DNA of 36,630 bases, from assembly GCA_945911015.1 (NCBI GenBank), contig CAMDZW010000035.1, forward strand, positions 1 to 36,630, read 5' to 3'. Below the pieces are notes generated by a model. It was not told where the DNA came from. It searched no databases and was given only the letters and a program-made list of their open reading frames with translations. The number at the start of each line of letters is the position of its first letter. The stretch's first letter is position 1. The position numbers and the translations under genes were made by a program. Shown here piece by piece: positions 7,401 to 16,606 of the stretch. The DNA comes from an uncultured Propionibacteriaceae bacterium (GTDB lineage: Bacteria > Actinomycetota > Actinomycetes > Propionibacteriales > Propionibacteriaceae).

Positions 7401-9041
7401 ATGGACAACGTGAACAGTGTCTCCCGCCGTCTCGTGCTGGGCGGAATCGCCAGCACGGCCAGCCTGGCCGCGCTGGCGGCCTGCTCGCCGGATGGCGGCA
7501 ACGGCAGTGGCAACAATGGTGGCGGGGAGAGCGGAGGCGGTGCTGGTGCGGCGCCGAACTACGTCCCCTTCGCCGGCGTTGACCCAGACCTGCCTGGCAC
7601 CGAGGACGGCGTCTCGCCGGCCTTCTTCAACTACCCGCAGCCACCCATCGAACGCGAGGGATTCCCGCTGCCGACGACCGATGACGTCACCGGGCTGCTC
7701 CAAGGAGTGCCGGCGCCCACGACGCCGGACCAGAACCCGGCCTACGAGGTGTTCCGACGCCAGGCCGGCAACCGGATGAACGCGACCACAATCACCTCAG
7801 CCGACTACCTGAGTCGCTACCAGGTGGTGCTCGCCAGTGACGACATCCCCGACTTTGTGCAGATGTCAACCGTCCCGCAGTTTCCCAAGCTGTTGGAGAG
7901 CACTTTCACCGACCTCACCGATGTGCTCGGGGGTGACGGTGTGGAGAAGTATCCGGGTCTGGCGAACATCCCGACTCCGACGTGGGACATTCCCAAGATC
8001 AATGGCCGGCTGTGGGGGATCGCCCAGCCGCGTCCGCCAGCCGGGCGGGTCCTGTCGGCCCGTGGTGATCTGTTGGCGGAGAAGGGAATTGACAAGAATC
8101 CCGACATCAACTCCGGAGATGACTTCAAGGCCCTGTTGGCCGAGCTGACCGATCGAGGCAACAATCGGTTCGCCCTGGGATCTGATCCGGCTGCCTGGCT
8201 GTTGCCCGGACTGCTGGAGATGATGGAAGCGCCGAACGAGTGGTCGCTCGACGGCGACAAGTTCGTCAGCCTCAATGAAGCTCCTCAGATGGTGGAAGCC
8301 CTCAACGAGGGTGCTCAGATCGTCAAGGACGGCTATCTGCACCCGAACTCGTTCTCCGACCCGGCGCAGAACCAGGTCTGGTGGAACGGCGGAGTCACTG
8401 CGCTGTACTTCCAGGCGTTCACTGGTTGGGGAGTCTTCGCCCGCGGCAACCCCAGCTGGGATCTCGGCTACGTTCGACTCCCCAAATGGGGAGGCGGAGG
8501 CAAGGCGCCGATCTGGAAGGGGGCCGCTGGTTACGCCGCCTTCATCGCGATCAAGAAGCAGTCCAGTGATGCCCGGCTCGAAGAGCTGTTGAGGTTGGCA
8601 GACTTCGTCGCCTCACCCTTCGGGACCCAGCAGTTCCTCGACGTCAACTACGGCGCCGAGGGGTCGCACTACGAGATGGTCGGCGGCAACCCGGAGTTCC
8701 TTCCCGAAAAGAGCGCCGACGTGGTCGCCGGATGGGGCTATATGGGTGGCAACTCCCAAGCGGTGCTCTTCGCCCCGGGGCAGGACGAGCTCGTTCGTGC
8801 CCAGCACGAGTACCTCACCGAGGTCATCCCGGAGGGGACTGAGAATCCGGCGCTGCCGTACTACTCGGAGACCGCGACCAGCAAGGGATCCTCGTGGAAC
8901 CAGCGCCTCACCGACATGAAGCGTGAGGTGCTGCGAGGCTCGAAGACTGTGTCCGACTGGGAGAAGATGGTCGCCGATTGGAAGAGCGATGTCGGCGACA
9001 CGATCGCCGAAGAGTACGCCGAGGCCGCAGCCGCCGACTGA
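7401..9041 (+). CDS. Extracellular sugar-binding lipoprotein (LplA/AlgQ-like), second copy
   Basis: The 546-aa solute-binding protein has the leader 'VSRRLVLGGIASTASLAALAAC' (Arg-Arg plus lipobox, Cys28), a Gly/Asn/Ser linker and an LplA-type fold. GAGGAGG sits at ideal spacing before ATG 7401. It is a diverged paralogue of the first binding protein but has no permeases of its own. It may load the same permease pair with a different oligosaccharide. A 122-bp gap with a LacI-like palindrome precedes it, so it probably has its own promoter. A perfect hairpin terminator follows 5 bp after its stop. Confidence 0.91.
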   Translation: MDNVNSVSRRLVLGGIASTASLAALAACSPDGGNGSGNNGGGESGGGAGAAPNYVPFAGVDPDLPGTEDGVSPAFFNYPQPPIEREGFPLPTTDDVTGLLQGVPAPTTPDQNPAYEVFRRQAGNRMNATTITSADYLSRYQVVLASDDIPDFVQMSTVPQFPKLLESTFTDLTDVLGGDGVEKYPGLANIPTPTWDIPKINGRLWGIAQPRPPAGRVLSARGDLLAEKGIDKNPDINSGDDFKALLAELTDRGNNRFALGSDPAAWLLPGLLEMMEAPNEWSLDGDKFVSLNEAPQMVEALNEGAQIVKDGYLHPNSFSDPAQNQVWWNGGVTALYFQAFTGWGVFARGNPSWDLGYVRLPKWGGGGKAPIWKGAAGYAAFIAIKKQSSDARLEELLRLADFVASPFGTQQFLDVNYGAEGSHYEMVGGNPEFLPEKSADVVAGWGYMGGNSQAVLFAPGQDELVRAQHEYLTEVIPEGTENPALPYYSETATSKGSSWNQRLTDMKREVLRGSKTVSDWEKMVADWKSDVGDTIAEEYAEAAAAD

Positions 9042-9046
9042 CCGTC

Positions 9047-9072
9047 ATCCTCCCCGCAACTGCGGGGAGGAT
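9047..9072. terminator. Bidirectional hairpin terminator between convergent genes
   Basis: A perfect 11-bp stem (ATCCTCCCCGC, 9047-9057, with GCGGGGAGGAT, 9062-9072) encloses the loop AACT. It starts right after the binding-protein stop and ends on the first base of the stop triplet of the convergent minus-strand gene. It lacks a long U-tract, as is common in actinobacteria. Confidence 0.8.
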
Positions 9073-10844
9073 CACCAGGTCGGCGGCTCCCAGCCGTGCG
9101 AGCGGTCCAGCACGAACTGCCAACGCCGAGTCCCGGCGGCGCCGGTGTGCCGCAGCCCCACGGGGCCGCGGCTCCCGGAATGCCGCAGCACGCCGTCGGG
9201 ATCCAACGGCTCACGTACGCCGCTGACGGGGAGCAGATGGGGGGTGGCCTCGGCGGGGCCAGTCCCGACCCACACCGCGACCGATCCGTCACTCAGGCGA
9301 AGCCAGCCGTCGACGAAGGCCAGGGCCAGTTGTGCCCCTGTCATCCAATGGGTGTCGATGCGGCCTGCCCCTGAGATCTCGTCGGTGACCACCACCCGGT
9401 CGTCATGCAGCACGACCGTACGAGCCACGCGGGCATCGTGGGGCAGGCCCTCGTAGCAACTGGTCACGTCGACGACCACGGGGTCCAGGCTCGCCAGCTG
9501 CGGGGTCCGGTGAGTCTGGGGGCGCCCATCGACGACAGGACAGTTGTGGGCCTCGGCGCCGATGCTGTACTCCCGCTCCTCGCCCTGGCGGTACTGCTGG
9601 TAGCCCGGATCGGTGATCCAGCACCGTCCTCGCCATGACAACACCACATGGCTGCTGTCGGCCTGCAGATGCCCCATGGTGGTGCGGGTCAGTCCGACCG
9701 CCACGGCCGGATCGTCCCAGCCCCAGCCCTCTCGTACGGTGACCGCCGACGGCAGTTCCCGTACCCCGGCGGGTGGTGTCGCCAGATCCCCGGGTGGATC
9801 GGAGAGTCCGAGGTGGAGTGCCCCGGCCGGCAGCCGATCGGGTGCGCAGTGGCGCCACAGCCAGGCTGCGCCTTCGGTGGCCTCTGGCCCGTACCACCGC
9901 GACAGTCGGGCCACGCAGGTCAGCCACATGGTCATCTCAGCCTCGACATCGCCCAGTGGGACTGCCAGGTCGGCCCGGCCCGGAACCGTCAGGTGGGTCC
10001 ACTCCGGACACAGATCGAGCAACGGCTCGCGCCACCGATCCAGCAGATCCGTCGTCGGGTCGAGCGCCGTCTCGATGTCGAGCCACTGGGTGACCGCATC
10101 GAACAGGTATCCGTTGTAGGCAGTCTGTTCGGTGTGGTGATCGGCGGCCCGCGCGGCGAACACAGCCTCCACCGCCTCCTGGGCTCGGGTCACGTAGCGC
10201 TCGGAGACGGGGTCGTCCAGCACCCGGGCCAGGGCTGCGACCGAGCACAACACGATCTGCGGGATGTTGGCGAGTGGGGTGTCGTCCTGCCAGGTGGTGG
10301 TGTACCAGTCCTCGATGTCTTGGTGCAGCAGTCGGCGGGCGGCCGATTCCGCGTGGGTCCGCAGCGTCGGGTCCCAGTCCTCGACCAGCAGGCCGCGGGC
10401 CAGAGCCATGGCCAGATGTCCGGTCGGCAATCCCACCTCGTCACGCCAGTTGCGAAAGTGCTCCCATCCGTCGAGGGCCGCAAGTTCCTGCTGCCACAGG
10501 GATCGAGCGCTCTCATCGCCGTTCAGCTCGGCAGCCGCGGCCAGCACATCCCAGCGTTCGGTGAGTTCCCAGACCAGCCAGATCAGCCATGGATAGCTCG
10601 CCATCTCGGCCACATGGGCAGGTAGTGCCGATGGCCGAGCGGTGACCGGCAACCGGAACGCCCAGTGGTAGCCGACCCGGTAGTGGTCCACCACGACTTG
10701 ATCAGCCCGTCGCTGGCCGGCCAACCGGTCCGCAAGTTCGGCCTCGAGATCGTCGGCGGTCCAAGCGTGGTGATGCCATCGCGGATCGACCGTGAACCCG
10801 CCTTGGTCGTAGCCGATCTTGGATGGCGAGCGTTGCCAACTCAT
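9072..10844 (-). CDS. Heparinase II/III-family protein, second type
   Basis: The 590-aa protein has an N-terminal helical toroid and a C-terminal heparinase II/III-like beta domain. Its landmarks are 'GHLQADSSHVVLSWRGRCWI' (391-410), which is the H-x-H/D signature region, then TDPGYQQY and 'EYSIGAEAHNCPVVDGR' (425-441, the conserved His-Asn motif). It differs clearly from the 676-aa enzyme at 4613-6643, so the two probably act on different linkages. No signal peptide is present, which suggests cytoplasmic action. ATG 10844 has no strong ribosome-binding site. The gene converges with the second binding-protein gene across a shared terminator. Lyase activity is inferred from the fold; some family members have other roles. 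Confidence 0.8.
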   Translation of the reverse strand: MSWQRSPSKIGYDQGGFTVDPRWHHHAWTADDLEAELADRLAGQRRADQVVVDHYRVGYHWAFRLPVTARPSALPAHVAEMASYPWLIWLVWELTERWDVLAAAAELNGDESARSLWQQELAALDGWEHFRNWRDEVGLPTGHLAMALARGLLVEDWDPTLRTHAESAARRLLHQDIEDWYTTTWQDDTPLANIPQIVLCSVAALARVLDDPVSERYVTRAQEAVEAVFAARAADHHTEQTAYNGYLFDAVTQWLDIETALDPTTDLLDRWREPLLDLCPEWTHLTVPGRADLAVPLGDVEAEMTMWLTCVARLSRWYGPEATEGAAWLWRHCAPDRLPAGALHLGLSDPPGDLATPPAGVRELPSAVTVREGWGWDDPAVAVGLTRTTMGHLQADSSHVVLSWRGRCWITDPGYQQYRQGEEREYSIGAEAHNCPVVDGRPQTHRTPQLASLDPVVVDVTSCYEGLPHDARVARTVVLHDDRVVVTDEISGAGRIDTHWMTGAQLALAFVDGWLRLSDGSVAVWVGTGPAEATPHLLPVSGVREPLDPDGVLRHSGSRGPVGLRHTGAAGTRRWQFVLDRSHGWEPPTW

Positions 10845-10994
10845 GTCACGGTCTTTCGTGGATTGTCGGTGTCGTTCGAGGAAACGCCGGCGCCGTTGAC
10901 GGAGGCGGCGAGCCCCGGCCAGAACCTGATTGTGGTCACCGGGCCATCATGCCAGTCGCTCGGCATGGGCTGAGGTGATGGCAGTATTCGACCC

Positions 10995-11480
10995 ATGACT
11001 CCGTTCCGGGCGGCTTGGTTGGTCGGTGGGGCGACGGTCGCCGCCGCTGTTCGCCGACCCACCGCGTACAACTCGGGCCGGATGCTGCTGCTCCTGGTGG
11101 TGCTCGGCGGCCTGATCGGTGCCCTGGTCTGGCTGGTGTTGGTCGCGGTGTCGACCCTGTTGGTCGAATGGCTCGCCTTTGCCCGTTCCGACCGGATCCA
11201 CACCCACCGTACGGATCGGGCCTGGGCCGTGGCTCGGGTGGCGGAGCGGCCGGGGGTGTGGCGGGTGTCGTCGGTGGCGGCCTGGCCGCAGGGCGACGGC
11301 GCCGGGACGGCGGTGATGGCGCACATCATGGCTGCCGCCGATGCGGCCGGCGTGGCCCTGGAGTTGTCGCCGGCGTCGGCAGAGGTGCGCGACTGGTACC
11401 TGCGGCTCGGCTTCGTCCGGGACGGGCGGCACTTGCGCCTCGCCCCTCGATCCGAAAGTATCAGCGTCTCTAGCAGTTGA
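10995..11480 (+). CDS. GNAT-like acetyltransferase with N-terminal membrane helix
   Basis: The 161-aa protein starts with a hydrophobic helix (MLLLLVVLGGLIGALVWLVLVAVSTLLV, residues about 30-57). It ends in a short GNAT-like core: 'GDGAGTAVMAHIMAAADAAG' resembles motif A (acetyl-CoA pyrophosphate loop) and 'DWYLRLGFVRDG' is the usual motif B end. The GNAT domain is shorter than the normal 140-150 aa, so the N-terminal strands may be lost or diverged. The start is the ATG at 10995 with only a weak ribosome-binding site. It is convergent with the glycosylase gene. Substrate unknown. Confidence 0.7.
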   Translation: MTPFRAAWLVGGATVAAAVRRPTAYNSGRMLLLLVVLGGLIGALVWLVLVAVSTLLVEWLAFARSDRIHTHRTDRAWAVARVAERPGVWRVSSVAAWPQGDGAGTAVMAHIMAAADAAGVALELSPASAEVRDWYLRLGFVRDGRHLRLAPRSESISVSSS

Positions 11481-11504
11481 ACAAGAGTCCGCGATAGAGC
11501 GCGA

Positions 11505-12368
11505 TCACTTCAACAGACGGGACATCCGCCGGTCTGCCAGCAGTTTGCCGCCGGTCTGACAGGTCGGGCAGTACTGCAGGGAGGAGGTCGCATAGGACAC
11601 CTCGCGGACGGTGTCGCCGCAGACCGGGCAGGGCTTGCCGGTGCGCCCGTGGACCCGCATGCCGGACTTCTTCTCGCCCTTGAGGTCCTTGGCCGCCAGC
11701 CCGGCCGCGCGTTCGATCGCTCCGGTCAGTTCCGCGCGGATCACCTCGGTGAGTGCGGTGACCGCTGGTTGGTCGAGACCATTGGCCGGTTGGAACGGGC
11801 TGAGTCGAGCGGCGTGGAGGATCTCGTCGGAGTAGGCATTGCCGATCCCCGCGATCAGACGCTGGTCCCGCAGCACCCCCTTGAGTTGGGCGCGGCCGGC
11901 GGTGGCCAGGATCTTGGCCAGGACTTCGGCGGTGAAGTCGTCGGCCAGCGGGTCAGGTCCCAAGGTTGCGATCGCGTCGATCTGGGACGGGTCGGCGACC
12001 ACATGGACGGCAAGTTTGCGTTGGGTGCCAGCCTCAGTGAGCTCGAAACCGGAGTCGTCGTCGAGCCGGACTCGCAGTGCGAGGGGACCCTTGCCGGGTC
12101 TGGGCGGGGTGTCGGGGAGCTGGTCGCGCCAGCGCACCCAGCCGGCGCGGGCCAGATGGAAGACCAGGAAGGTGCCACCTGCGTCGAGGGCCAGCCACTT
12201 GCCGTGCCGGGCCACATCCATCACCACAGCGCCGGCGAGCGCTTCGAGCGGTGGATCGTAGGTCTTCAGCGCTGAAATTGCTGCCAGATTGACCCCGGCA
12301 ATCGCATGGCCCACACAGCGTTCGACCAGGAACTGGCGCAAGGACTCGACCTCGGGCATCTCGGGCAC
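11505..12368 (-). CDS. Fpg/Nei-family DNA glycosylase/AP lyase
   Basis: This base-excision-repair enzyme of 287 aa removes oxidised bases and nicks the abasic site. The N-terminus 'MPEMPEVESL' gives the catalytic Pro and Glu after Met removal, which fixes the start at 12368. Lys57 sits in 'RHGKWLALD', and 'GIGNAYSDEIL' (174-184) is the helix-two-turn-helix. The zinc finger has Cys247, Cys250, Cys267 and Cys270. All key residues are intact. The family covers MutM and actinobacterial Nei/Fpg2 forms, and the sequence alone does not decide which. It is probably a single-gene unit. Confidence 0.93.
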   Translation of the reverse strand: MPEMPEVESLRQFLVERCVGHAIAGVNLAAISALKTYDPPLEALAGAVVMDVARHGKWLALDAGGTFLVFHLARAGWVRWRDQLPDTPPRPGKGPLALRVRLDDDSGFELTEAGTQRKLAVHVVADPSQIDAIATLGPDPLADDFTAEVLAKILATAGRAQLKGVLRDQRLIAGIGNAYSDEILHAARLSPFQPANGLDQPAVTALTEVIRAELTGAIERAAGLAAKDLKGEKKSGMRVHGRTGKPCPVCGDTVREVSYATSSLQYCPTCQTGGKLLADRRMSRLLK

Positions 12369-12407
12369 GGCACCATCATGCCGTGCCCGTCTGCCGAATC
12401 ACACCCC

Positions 12408-14051
12408 TCAGCGGATTTCGTGGGGCGGGGCCGCGGCCCGGTTGCCCCAGACCGATTGCTCTTCCTCCAACCAGGTGCCGTCGATCTCCTCGGGCGTCTC
12501 GTCGTCGTCGCGTGCCGATCGGGCCGGCCGTGCCAACGGGGCTCCGCCGGCCATGGTGCTGCCTCCGGCTCCTGTCCCGGCACCGGCACCCGCGCCTGCG
12601 CCGGCACCGAGGGGGCCTGCGCCTGCGCCGGGGCGGGCCGAGGGTGCGCCGAAGGAGCCCGTACTGCCCGGGTTGACCACCGGGCGACCGTCGGAGCCCA
12701 TCGAGAAGCTGGTGCCGGGGACACCTGACTGCTGGCCGCCGCCGAGACTGCCCAAGCCACCAACCCCGGCAGTCGCGGCCGGACCGCCTGCACCAGGTCC
12801 AGCGCCGACGCCACCGCCGGGAAGCCCACCGGGCCCGGTGTTGCCCGGGCCGAGGCCGGCGCCGCCGGTGCCACCACCCAGACCACCGGTCAGTTCCGGA
12901 TCGTTGGGATCGGGCAGGTCATTGCCCGGCGGTTCGAACACGGGGCACTCCGGCACCTCCGTCCGAGGCCAGTCGCCCGGGTCGATCACGCCCGGTGGCG
13001 GCAGGTTCCCGGGCGGGTTCTGGCCTCCGGGGCCTTCAGGGTCGGTGAACCCGGGATCATCGGGCAGCTGCGGACCGTTCGGCCCGGGGTCGGACGGGTC
13101 AAAGGGGCCGGGCCCGCCAGGGAGCCGCCCACCCGGACCGGAACCACCAGGGCCGGAACCGCCAGACCCACCAGGCGCACCAGGACCACCGGGGCCGCCA
13201 GGCCCACTGGGACCTCCCGTGCCGGGGTTGACCCCACCTGGTCCCGTGCCACGATCGGAGCCGGTGTACTCCTTGGCCGTCGGCGGTGCATAGGTGCCCA
13301 GCACGGACTCGACGCGATCTGCGCCGTTCTGGACGGCCTGACGCGGAGTCACCCCGATGTCGAGGCGACGCATCAGCAGGTCGAAACGCATCACGGTCGG
13401 GCTCATGCACAGCCCGGCTGCGTCGTAGTAGCGGGACGCAGGGGTGGCCGGGATGGAGCTCTCGATTGCGGCGTACTCCGGCTTCGGGACCTCCTTGACC
13501 ACGCTCCGGCTGCCGGTGAGAACCTCGTACGGCGAATTGGACTTCGCTTCCTCGTAGGCCTCGTCCTGACCGGTCAGCAGCTCATCGATCTTGCTGAGCA
13601 GCGACTGCGGGACGTCCTTCTGACGGACCTCCCAGTTGTGGTCGATGTCCCACGGGATGTTGTTGCGGGTGGCCGTGTCGTGGGCCGATTCGATGGCCTC
13701 GGCGATCGGCAACAGGTCCGCGGCGTGGCTGACGTTCTGCTCGCCCTGCGGGGTGATTCCTGCCGTACGGCGGGCAAAGTCACGCAGCGGTGTGACCGCT
13801 TCGTCGCGCAGGGTTGCGGCGAAGGCCTGTGCTCCCGATCCGGTCCAACCACCCTCTGCGGTGAGGTCGGCCAACTTTGACTCGACCAGATCGGCGATCT
13901 GATGGGCACGGCGCCCGCTGCCGGACCAGGTACGTGACATCTCCCGTACGTTGCTGCTGTCGGCCTGGGCGAGCAGCGCGTTGAGTTCACGTTGGGTCGC
14001 GAAGCTGTGCGACGAGCCGCCGCCTCCTCCGCCGTCGACCATCATGTTCAT
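12408..14051 (-). CDS. Large Pro/Gly-rich ESX-associated WXG protein
   Basis: The 547-aa product has a helical N-terminal domain with WSGSG (residue 42) and 'GWTGSGAQAF' (around residue 69), the W-x-G turn of ESX substrates such as PPE-like proteins. A middle helical region to about residue 265 follows, then about 220 residues of Gly/Pro-rich low complexity with GPGG and GPG runs. A conserved-looking acidic tail 'GTWLEEEQSVWG' recurs in large actinobacterial ESX-associated proteins. ATG 14051 overlaps the previous stop (TGATG); a GTG three bases upstream is also possible. It is the last gene of a four-gene unit with the WXG100 genes. It is likely a secreted or surface partner; its toxin, adhesin or structural role is unknown, and no catalytic domain is seen. 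Confidence 0.82.
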   Translation of the reverse strand: MNMMVDGGGGGGSSHSFATQRELNALLAQADSSNVREMSRTWSGSGRRAHQIADLVESKLADLTAEGGWTGSGAQAFAATLRDEAVTPLRDFARRTAGITPQGEQNVSHAADLLPIAEAIESAHDTATRNNIPWDIDHNWEVRQKDVPQSLLSKIDELLTGQDEAYEEAKSNSPYEVLTGSRSVVKEVPKPEYAAIESSIPATPASRYYDAAGLCMSPTVMRFDLLMRRLDIGVTPRQAVQNGADRVESVLGTYAPPTAKEYTGSDRGTGPGGVNPGTGGPSGPGGPGGPGAPGGSGGSGPGGSGPGGRLPGGPGPFDPSDPGPNGPQLPDDPGFTDPEGPGGQNPPGNLPPPGVIDPGDWPRTEVPECPVFEPPGNDLPDPNDPELTGGLGGGTGGAGLGPGNTGPGGLPGGGVGAGPGAGGPAATAGVGGLGSLGGGQQSGVPGTSFSMGSDGRPVVNPGSTGSFGAPSARPGAGAGPLGAGAGAGAGAGTGAGGSTMAGGAPLARPARSARDDDETPEEIDGTWLEEEQSVWGNRAAAPPHEIR

Positions 14052-14410
14052 CACTGATCCCCCTCGGCGAGATGCGCGCTGATCTGCGCGCCGGTGGTGC
14101 GGTTGAGCTCTTCGAGGTCGCTGTAGGTGCGCGACATCCGGATGGTGCCCTCGGTGAGTTCGCCGAACCGGGTGATGAGGGCGTCGAGGTAGTCGATCTC
14201 GCTCTCGAGGGTGGCGTCATGTTTGCGGACGGCCGCGTCGGCGCGGTCGAAGGTGCCGAAGGCGCGGGCGGCGCGGTTCCGATTGCGGACCAGCTCGGTG
14301 CGGGCGGAGGTGAGCTCGGTCTCCATCTCCTGGAGGAAGCGGGCGAAGCTGCGGATCTCGCCAGGATCCACGCTCACGTTCGAGGTCGTGGGTGGGGTGC
14401 TCTCGGTCAT
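14051..14410 (-). CDS. Helical ESX-type protein with YxxxE signal
   Basis: The 119-aa helical protein belongs to the ESX cluster. AGGAG lies 8 nt upstream of ATG 14410, so this start is preferred over the frame opening at 14458. Two long charged helices ('EIRSFARFLQEMETELTSARTELVRNRNRAARAF' region and 'EIDYLDALITRFGELTEG' region) flank a turn without a clear W-x-G. Near the C-terminus YSDLE (96-100) fits the YxxxD/E type VII export signal. It is translationally coupled to the large WXG protein, which suggests that the two form a complex, as EspC-like or PE-PPE pairs do. Confidence 0.8.
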   Translation of the reverse strand: MTESTPPTTSNVSVDPGEIRSFARFLQEMETELTSARTELVRNRNRAARAFGTFDRADAAVRKHDATLESEIDYLDALITRFGELTEGTIRMSRTYSDLEELNRTTGAQISAHLAEGDQ

Positions 14411-14508
14411 CGACCGTACTCCTGCGGGTGTTGAGGACTGTGTGGCGGGGGAGGACACCTGTGGCCCACCCCGGGGTCGTCGGGATGGGCCACCGTTGGC
14501 TCAGTCGA

Positions 14509-14799
14509 TCAGGACCACAGCGCGGTGTTGGTGCGCTCGGTCGAGTCGTAGGTCTCGCTGATCTGACCCAGCGTCGAGGTCATCTTGTTGATGACATCGG
14601 ACATGTGGTTCGCAGCGGCGTCCCACTTGGACTTGGCGACCGAGTAGGCCTCGCGTGCTGCGCCGTCCCACTGGGCGAGGGAGGAGTTGAGCTGACCCTC
14701 GAGGGTGCTCAGGGTGCTGGTGGTGCCCTTGTAGGCGGTCTGCAGGTCGCCGATGCCCTGCTGCATCGCGCCGGCGTTGACTGTTGTGTAGTCACTCAT
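14509..14799 (-). CDS. WXG100-family type VII secretion protein (EsxB-like)
   Basis: The 96-aa length is typical of WXG100. The W-x-G turn is WDG (44-46) between two amphipathic helices, and YDSTE (84-88) matches the YxxxD/E export signal found on the EsxB-type partner. AAGGAA precedes ATG 14799. It is paired with the gene at 14837-15151, giving the expected EsxA/EsxB heterodimer. No EccC, EccB, EccD, EccE or mycosin gene is present here, so secretion would rely on machinery encoded elsewhere. Confidence 0.92.
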   Translation of the reverse strand: MSDYTTVNAGAMQQGIGDLQTAYKGTTSTLSTLEGQLNSSLAQWDGAAREAYSVAKSKWDAAANHMSDVINKMTSTLGQISETYDSTERTNTALWS

Positions 14800-14836
14800 G
14801 GTGTGTCAGTTCCTTCGGGTGTCGATGAGGTACGGG

Positions 14837-15151
14837 TCAGTTGTTCAGCAGGCCGACGATCGGGTTGACCGAGGCTTCCAGGTCGGACTCGACACTGCTC
14901 AGACGGGACTGGGTGTCGGTCAGCTTGCCGTGGATGCCCTCCAGCTCGCTCAGCACGACGCTGAACTGCTGGTCGAACTCGGTGAAGGCCTTCAGGAAGG
15001 CGGTCGCAGCATTGCCCTGCCACGTCGCCATCAGGCCCTGGACGTTGGAGCCGAGCGTGCGCTGGATGTTGCTGATGGTGCCGAGGGCCTCATCGATCTG
15101 GCCTGCGGCCTTGGCCATTTCGGCGCGGTCTGCGCTTGACTTTCCACTCAT
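14837..15151 (-). CDS. WXG100-family type VII secretion protein (EsxA-like)
   Basis: The 104-aa protein has WQG (44-46) between two helices and no YxxxD/E tail, so it is the EsxA-like partner of the neighbouring gene. GGAGG 8 nt upstream supports ATG 15151 over the frame opening at 15184. It is the first gene of the ESX unit. The 171-bp gap upstream of it (15152-15322) should hold the promoter. Confidence 0.9.
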   Translation of the reverse strand: MSGKSSADRAEMAKAAGQIDEALGTISNIQRTLGSNVQGLMATWQGNAATAFLKAFTEFDQQFSVVLSELEGIHGKLTDTQSRLSSVESDLEASVNPIVGLLNN

Positions 15152-15322
15152 TGGGGAGTCCTCCGGATCATGTGTGGTCTCCACCCGGTGGTGGAGCGGC
15201 AGCGGGTTTGCCTGAACACGAATCTATGAAGGACTGGGGTCACTTCGTCAACCGGGTCCGGTGAACTCACCATGTACGGCCGAGGAATTGCGCTCAACCG
15301 GCGGGCTCGCCGCAGTCCAGCC

Positions 15323-16534
15323 TCACCTGAAGCGTCGCAGCTGGGGCACCGCGACCGCCACCAGGACCGTGCCCACCGCAAGGATCGCCGTGCTCAGCGC
15401 CACCGCGTTCGGGACGCCGATGTGCTCGGAGACCACGCCGATCACCACGGCCCCGAAGGGTTGTGCCCCGATGGCCAGCTGCATCAGCCCCAGCGACTGG
15501 CCGTGGGCCTCGCGCGGCACGGCGATCAGCAGCACCGTGGCCTGGAGCACCATGAACCCGGAGCTGGCGATGCCGGCCAGGAAGAGCGCAACCCCGGCTC
15601 CGGCCGGTCCGCTGAGCTGGGTGAAGACCAACCATCCCAGGGCCCAGAGCACTGTCCCGTACAGGAAGAACCGGCCCTTGTGGCGGAAGTCGCCGAGCCG
15701 GGCGATGAACAGCGATCCGAGCAGGCTGCCGGTGCCGCAGCAGGTGAGCAGCAGCGCCATGCCGTTGGCTCCGAGATGGAGTTGGTCGACGGCGAAGACC
15801 GGCACAAAGCTCTGGTAGACCGGCCAGAGCAGGAAATTGGCCAAGATCGTGACGACCAGGATGCCGACCGCCGGCCGGATCCGCAGCACGGTCCGCACCC
15901 CTTCATGCAGCTGGTGCAGCACCGAGATCTTGCGGGTCGCGTGCCGGCTGCGGCCGGTGTGCCGCAGCGGGATCAGGGCGAGGGTGGCCAGGGCGAAGCA
16001 GGCCGCGGCCGCCCACAATGCTCCGGAGACCTCGATGGTGGTGATGAGGATGGAGCCGACTGTCGGACCGAGGACCTGGGTGAGGCTGATCGCGAGCGAG
16101 TTGATCGCGTTCGCGCGGCTCACGCTGGTGGGCCCGACATATTCGATGACCAGGGCCGTACGGGCCGGTTGGGTTGGCGAGTGGGCCAGTCCGACCCCGA
16201 GCCCGGCCGCCAGGATCAGCCACACCGGGGTCCGGTCGAGCGTGACCATGATCGCGGTGAAGGCGACGACGACGGTGGCCCAGCTGGCCATGGTGACCAG
16301 GAATCTGACCCGATGCACGCGATCAGCGATGACCCCGGCGACGGGCCCCAGGAGCATCGGCACGGTCCGGCAGAAGGTGAAGACCGACAGCAACAGAGGG
16401 GAGGCGGTCACCTCGTAGATCAGCCAGCCCAGGATGATGGTGATCATCCAGCTGGCTCCGAAGAAGAACAGGTTCGACACCCACAGCCAGGCGAACTGGC
16501 GGGTCAGGCCCTGAGGCGTCGATGTCGAGGTCAC
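15323..16534 (-). CDS. MFS transporter (DHA/MFS_3-like)
   Basis: The protein has about 403 aa and 12 predicted membrane helices. The loop between helices 2 and 3, 'GPVAGVIADRVHRVRFLV', carries the MFS motif A, and the overall pattern matches enterobactin-exporter/MFS_3-type efflux proteins. GTG 16534 ('VTSTSTPQGLTRQFAWLW') is the probable start because the helix-1 region follows soon after; the frame upstream to 16639 is Cys/Arg-rich and crosses a direct repeat. The ribosome-binding site is weak. It is divergent from the LysM-BTAD gene. Substrate unknown. Confidence 0.82.
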   Translation of the reverse strand: MTSTSTPQGLTRQFAWLWVSNLFFFGASWMITIILGWLIYEVTASPLLLSVFTFCRTVPMLLGPVAGVIADRVHRVRFLVTMASWATVVVAFTAIMVTLDRTPVWLILAAGLGVGLAHSPTQPARTALVIEYVGPTSVSRANAINSLAISLTQVLGPTVGSILITTIEVSGALWAAAACFALATLALIPLRHTGRSRHATRKISVLHQLHEGVRTVLRIRPAVGILVVTILANFLLWPVYQSFVPVFAVDQLHLGANGMALLLTCCGTGSLLGSLFIARLGDFRHKGRFFLYGTVLWALGWLVFTQLSGPAGAGVALFLAGIASSGFMVLQATVLLIAVPREAHGQSLGLMQLAIGAQPFGAVVIGVVSEHIGVPNAVALSTAILAVGTVLVAVAVPQLRRFR

Positions 16535-16606
16535 GTCCCAGATATGCCTTGGAAATCGGTTCCTGTCGAGTCCTGACCCGCCGGTGGTCAACAGGTGGAC
16601 CGGCCC

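Noticed and set aside
15272-16576. 434-aa open frame antisense to the MFS gene
   Set aside because: Its composition (Asp/Gln/His/Arg/Gly-rich, no fold) is typical of antisense frames, and the other strand encodes a clear 12-helix transporter.
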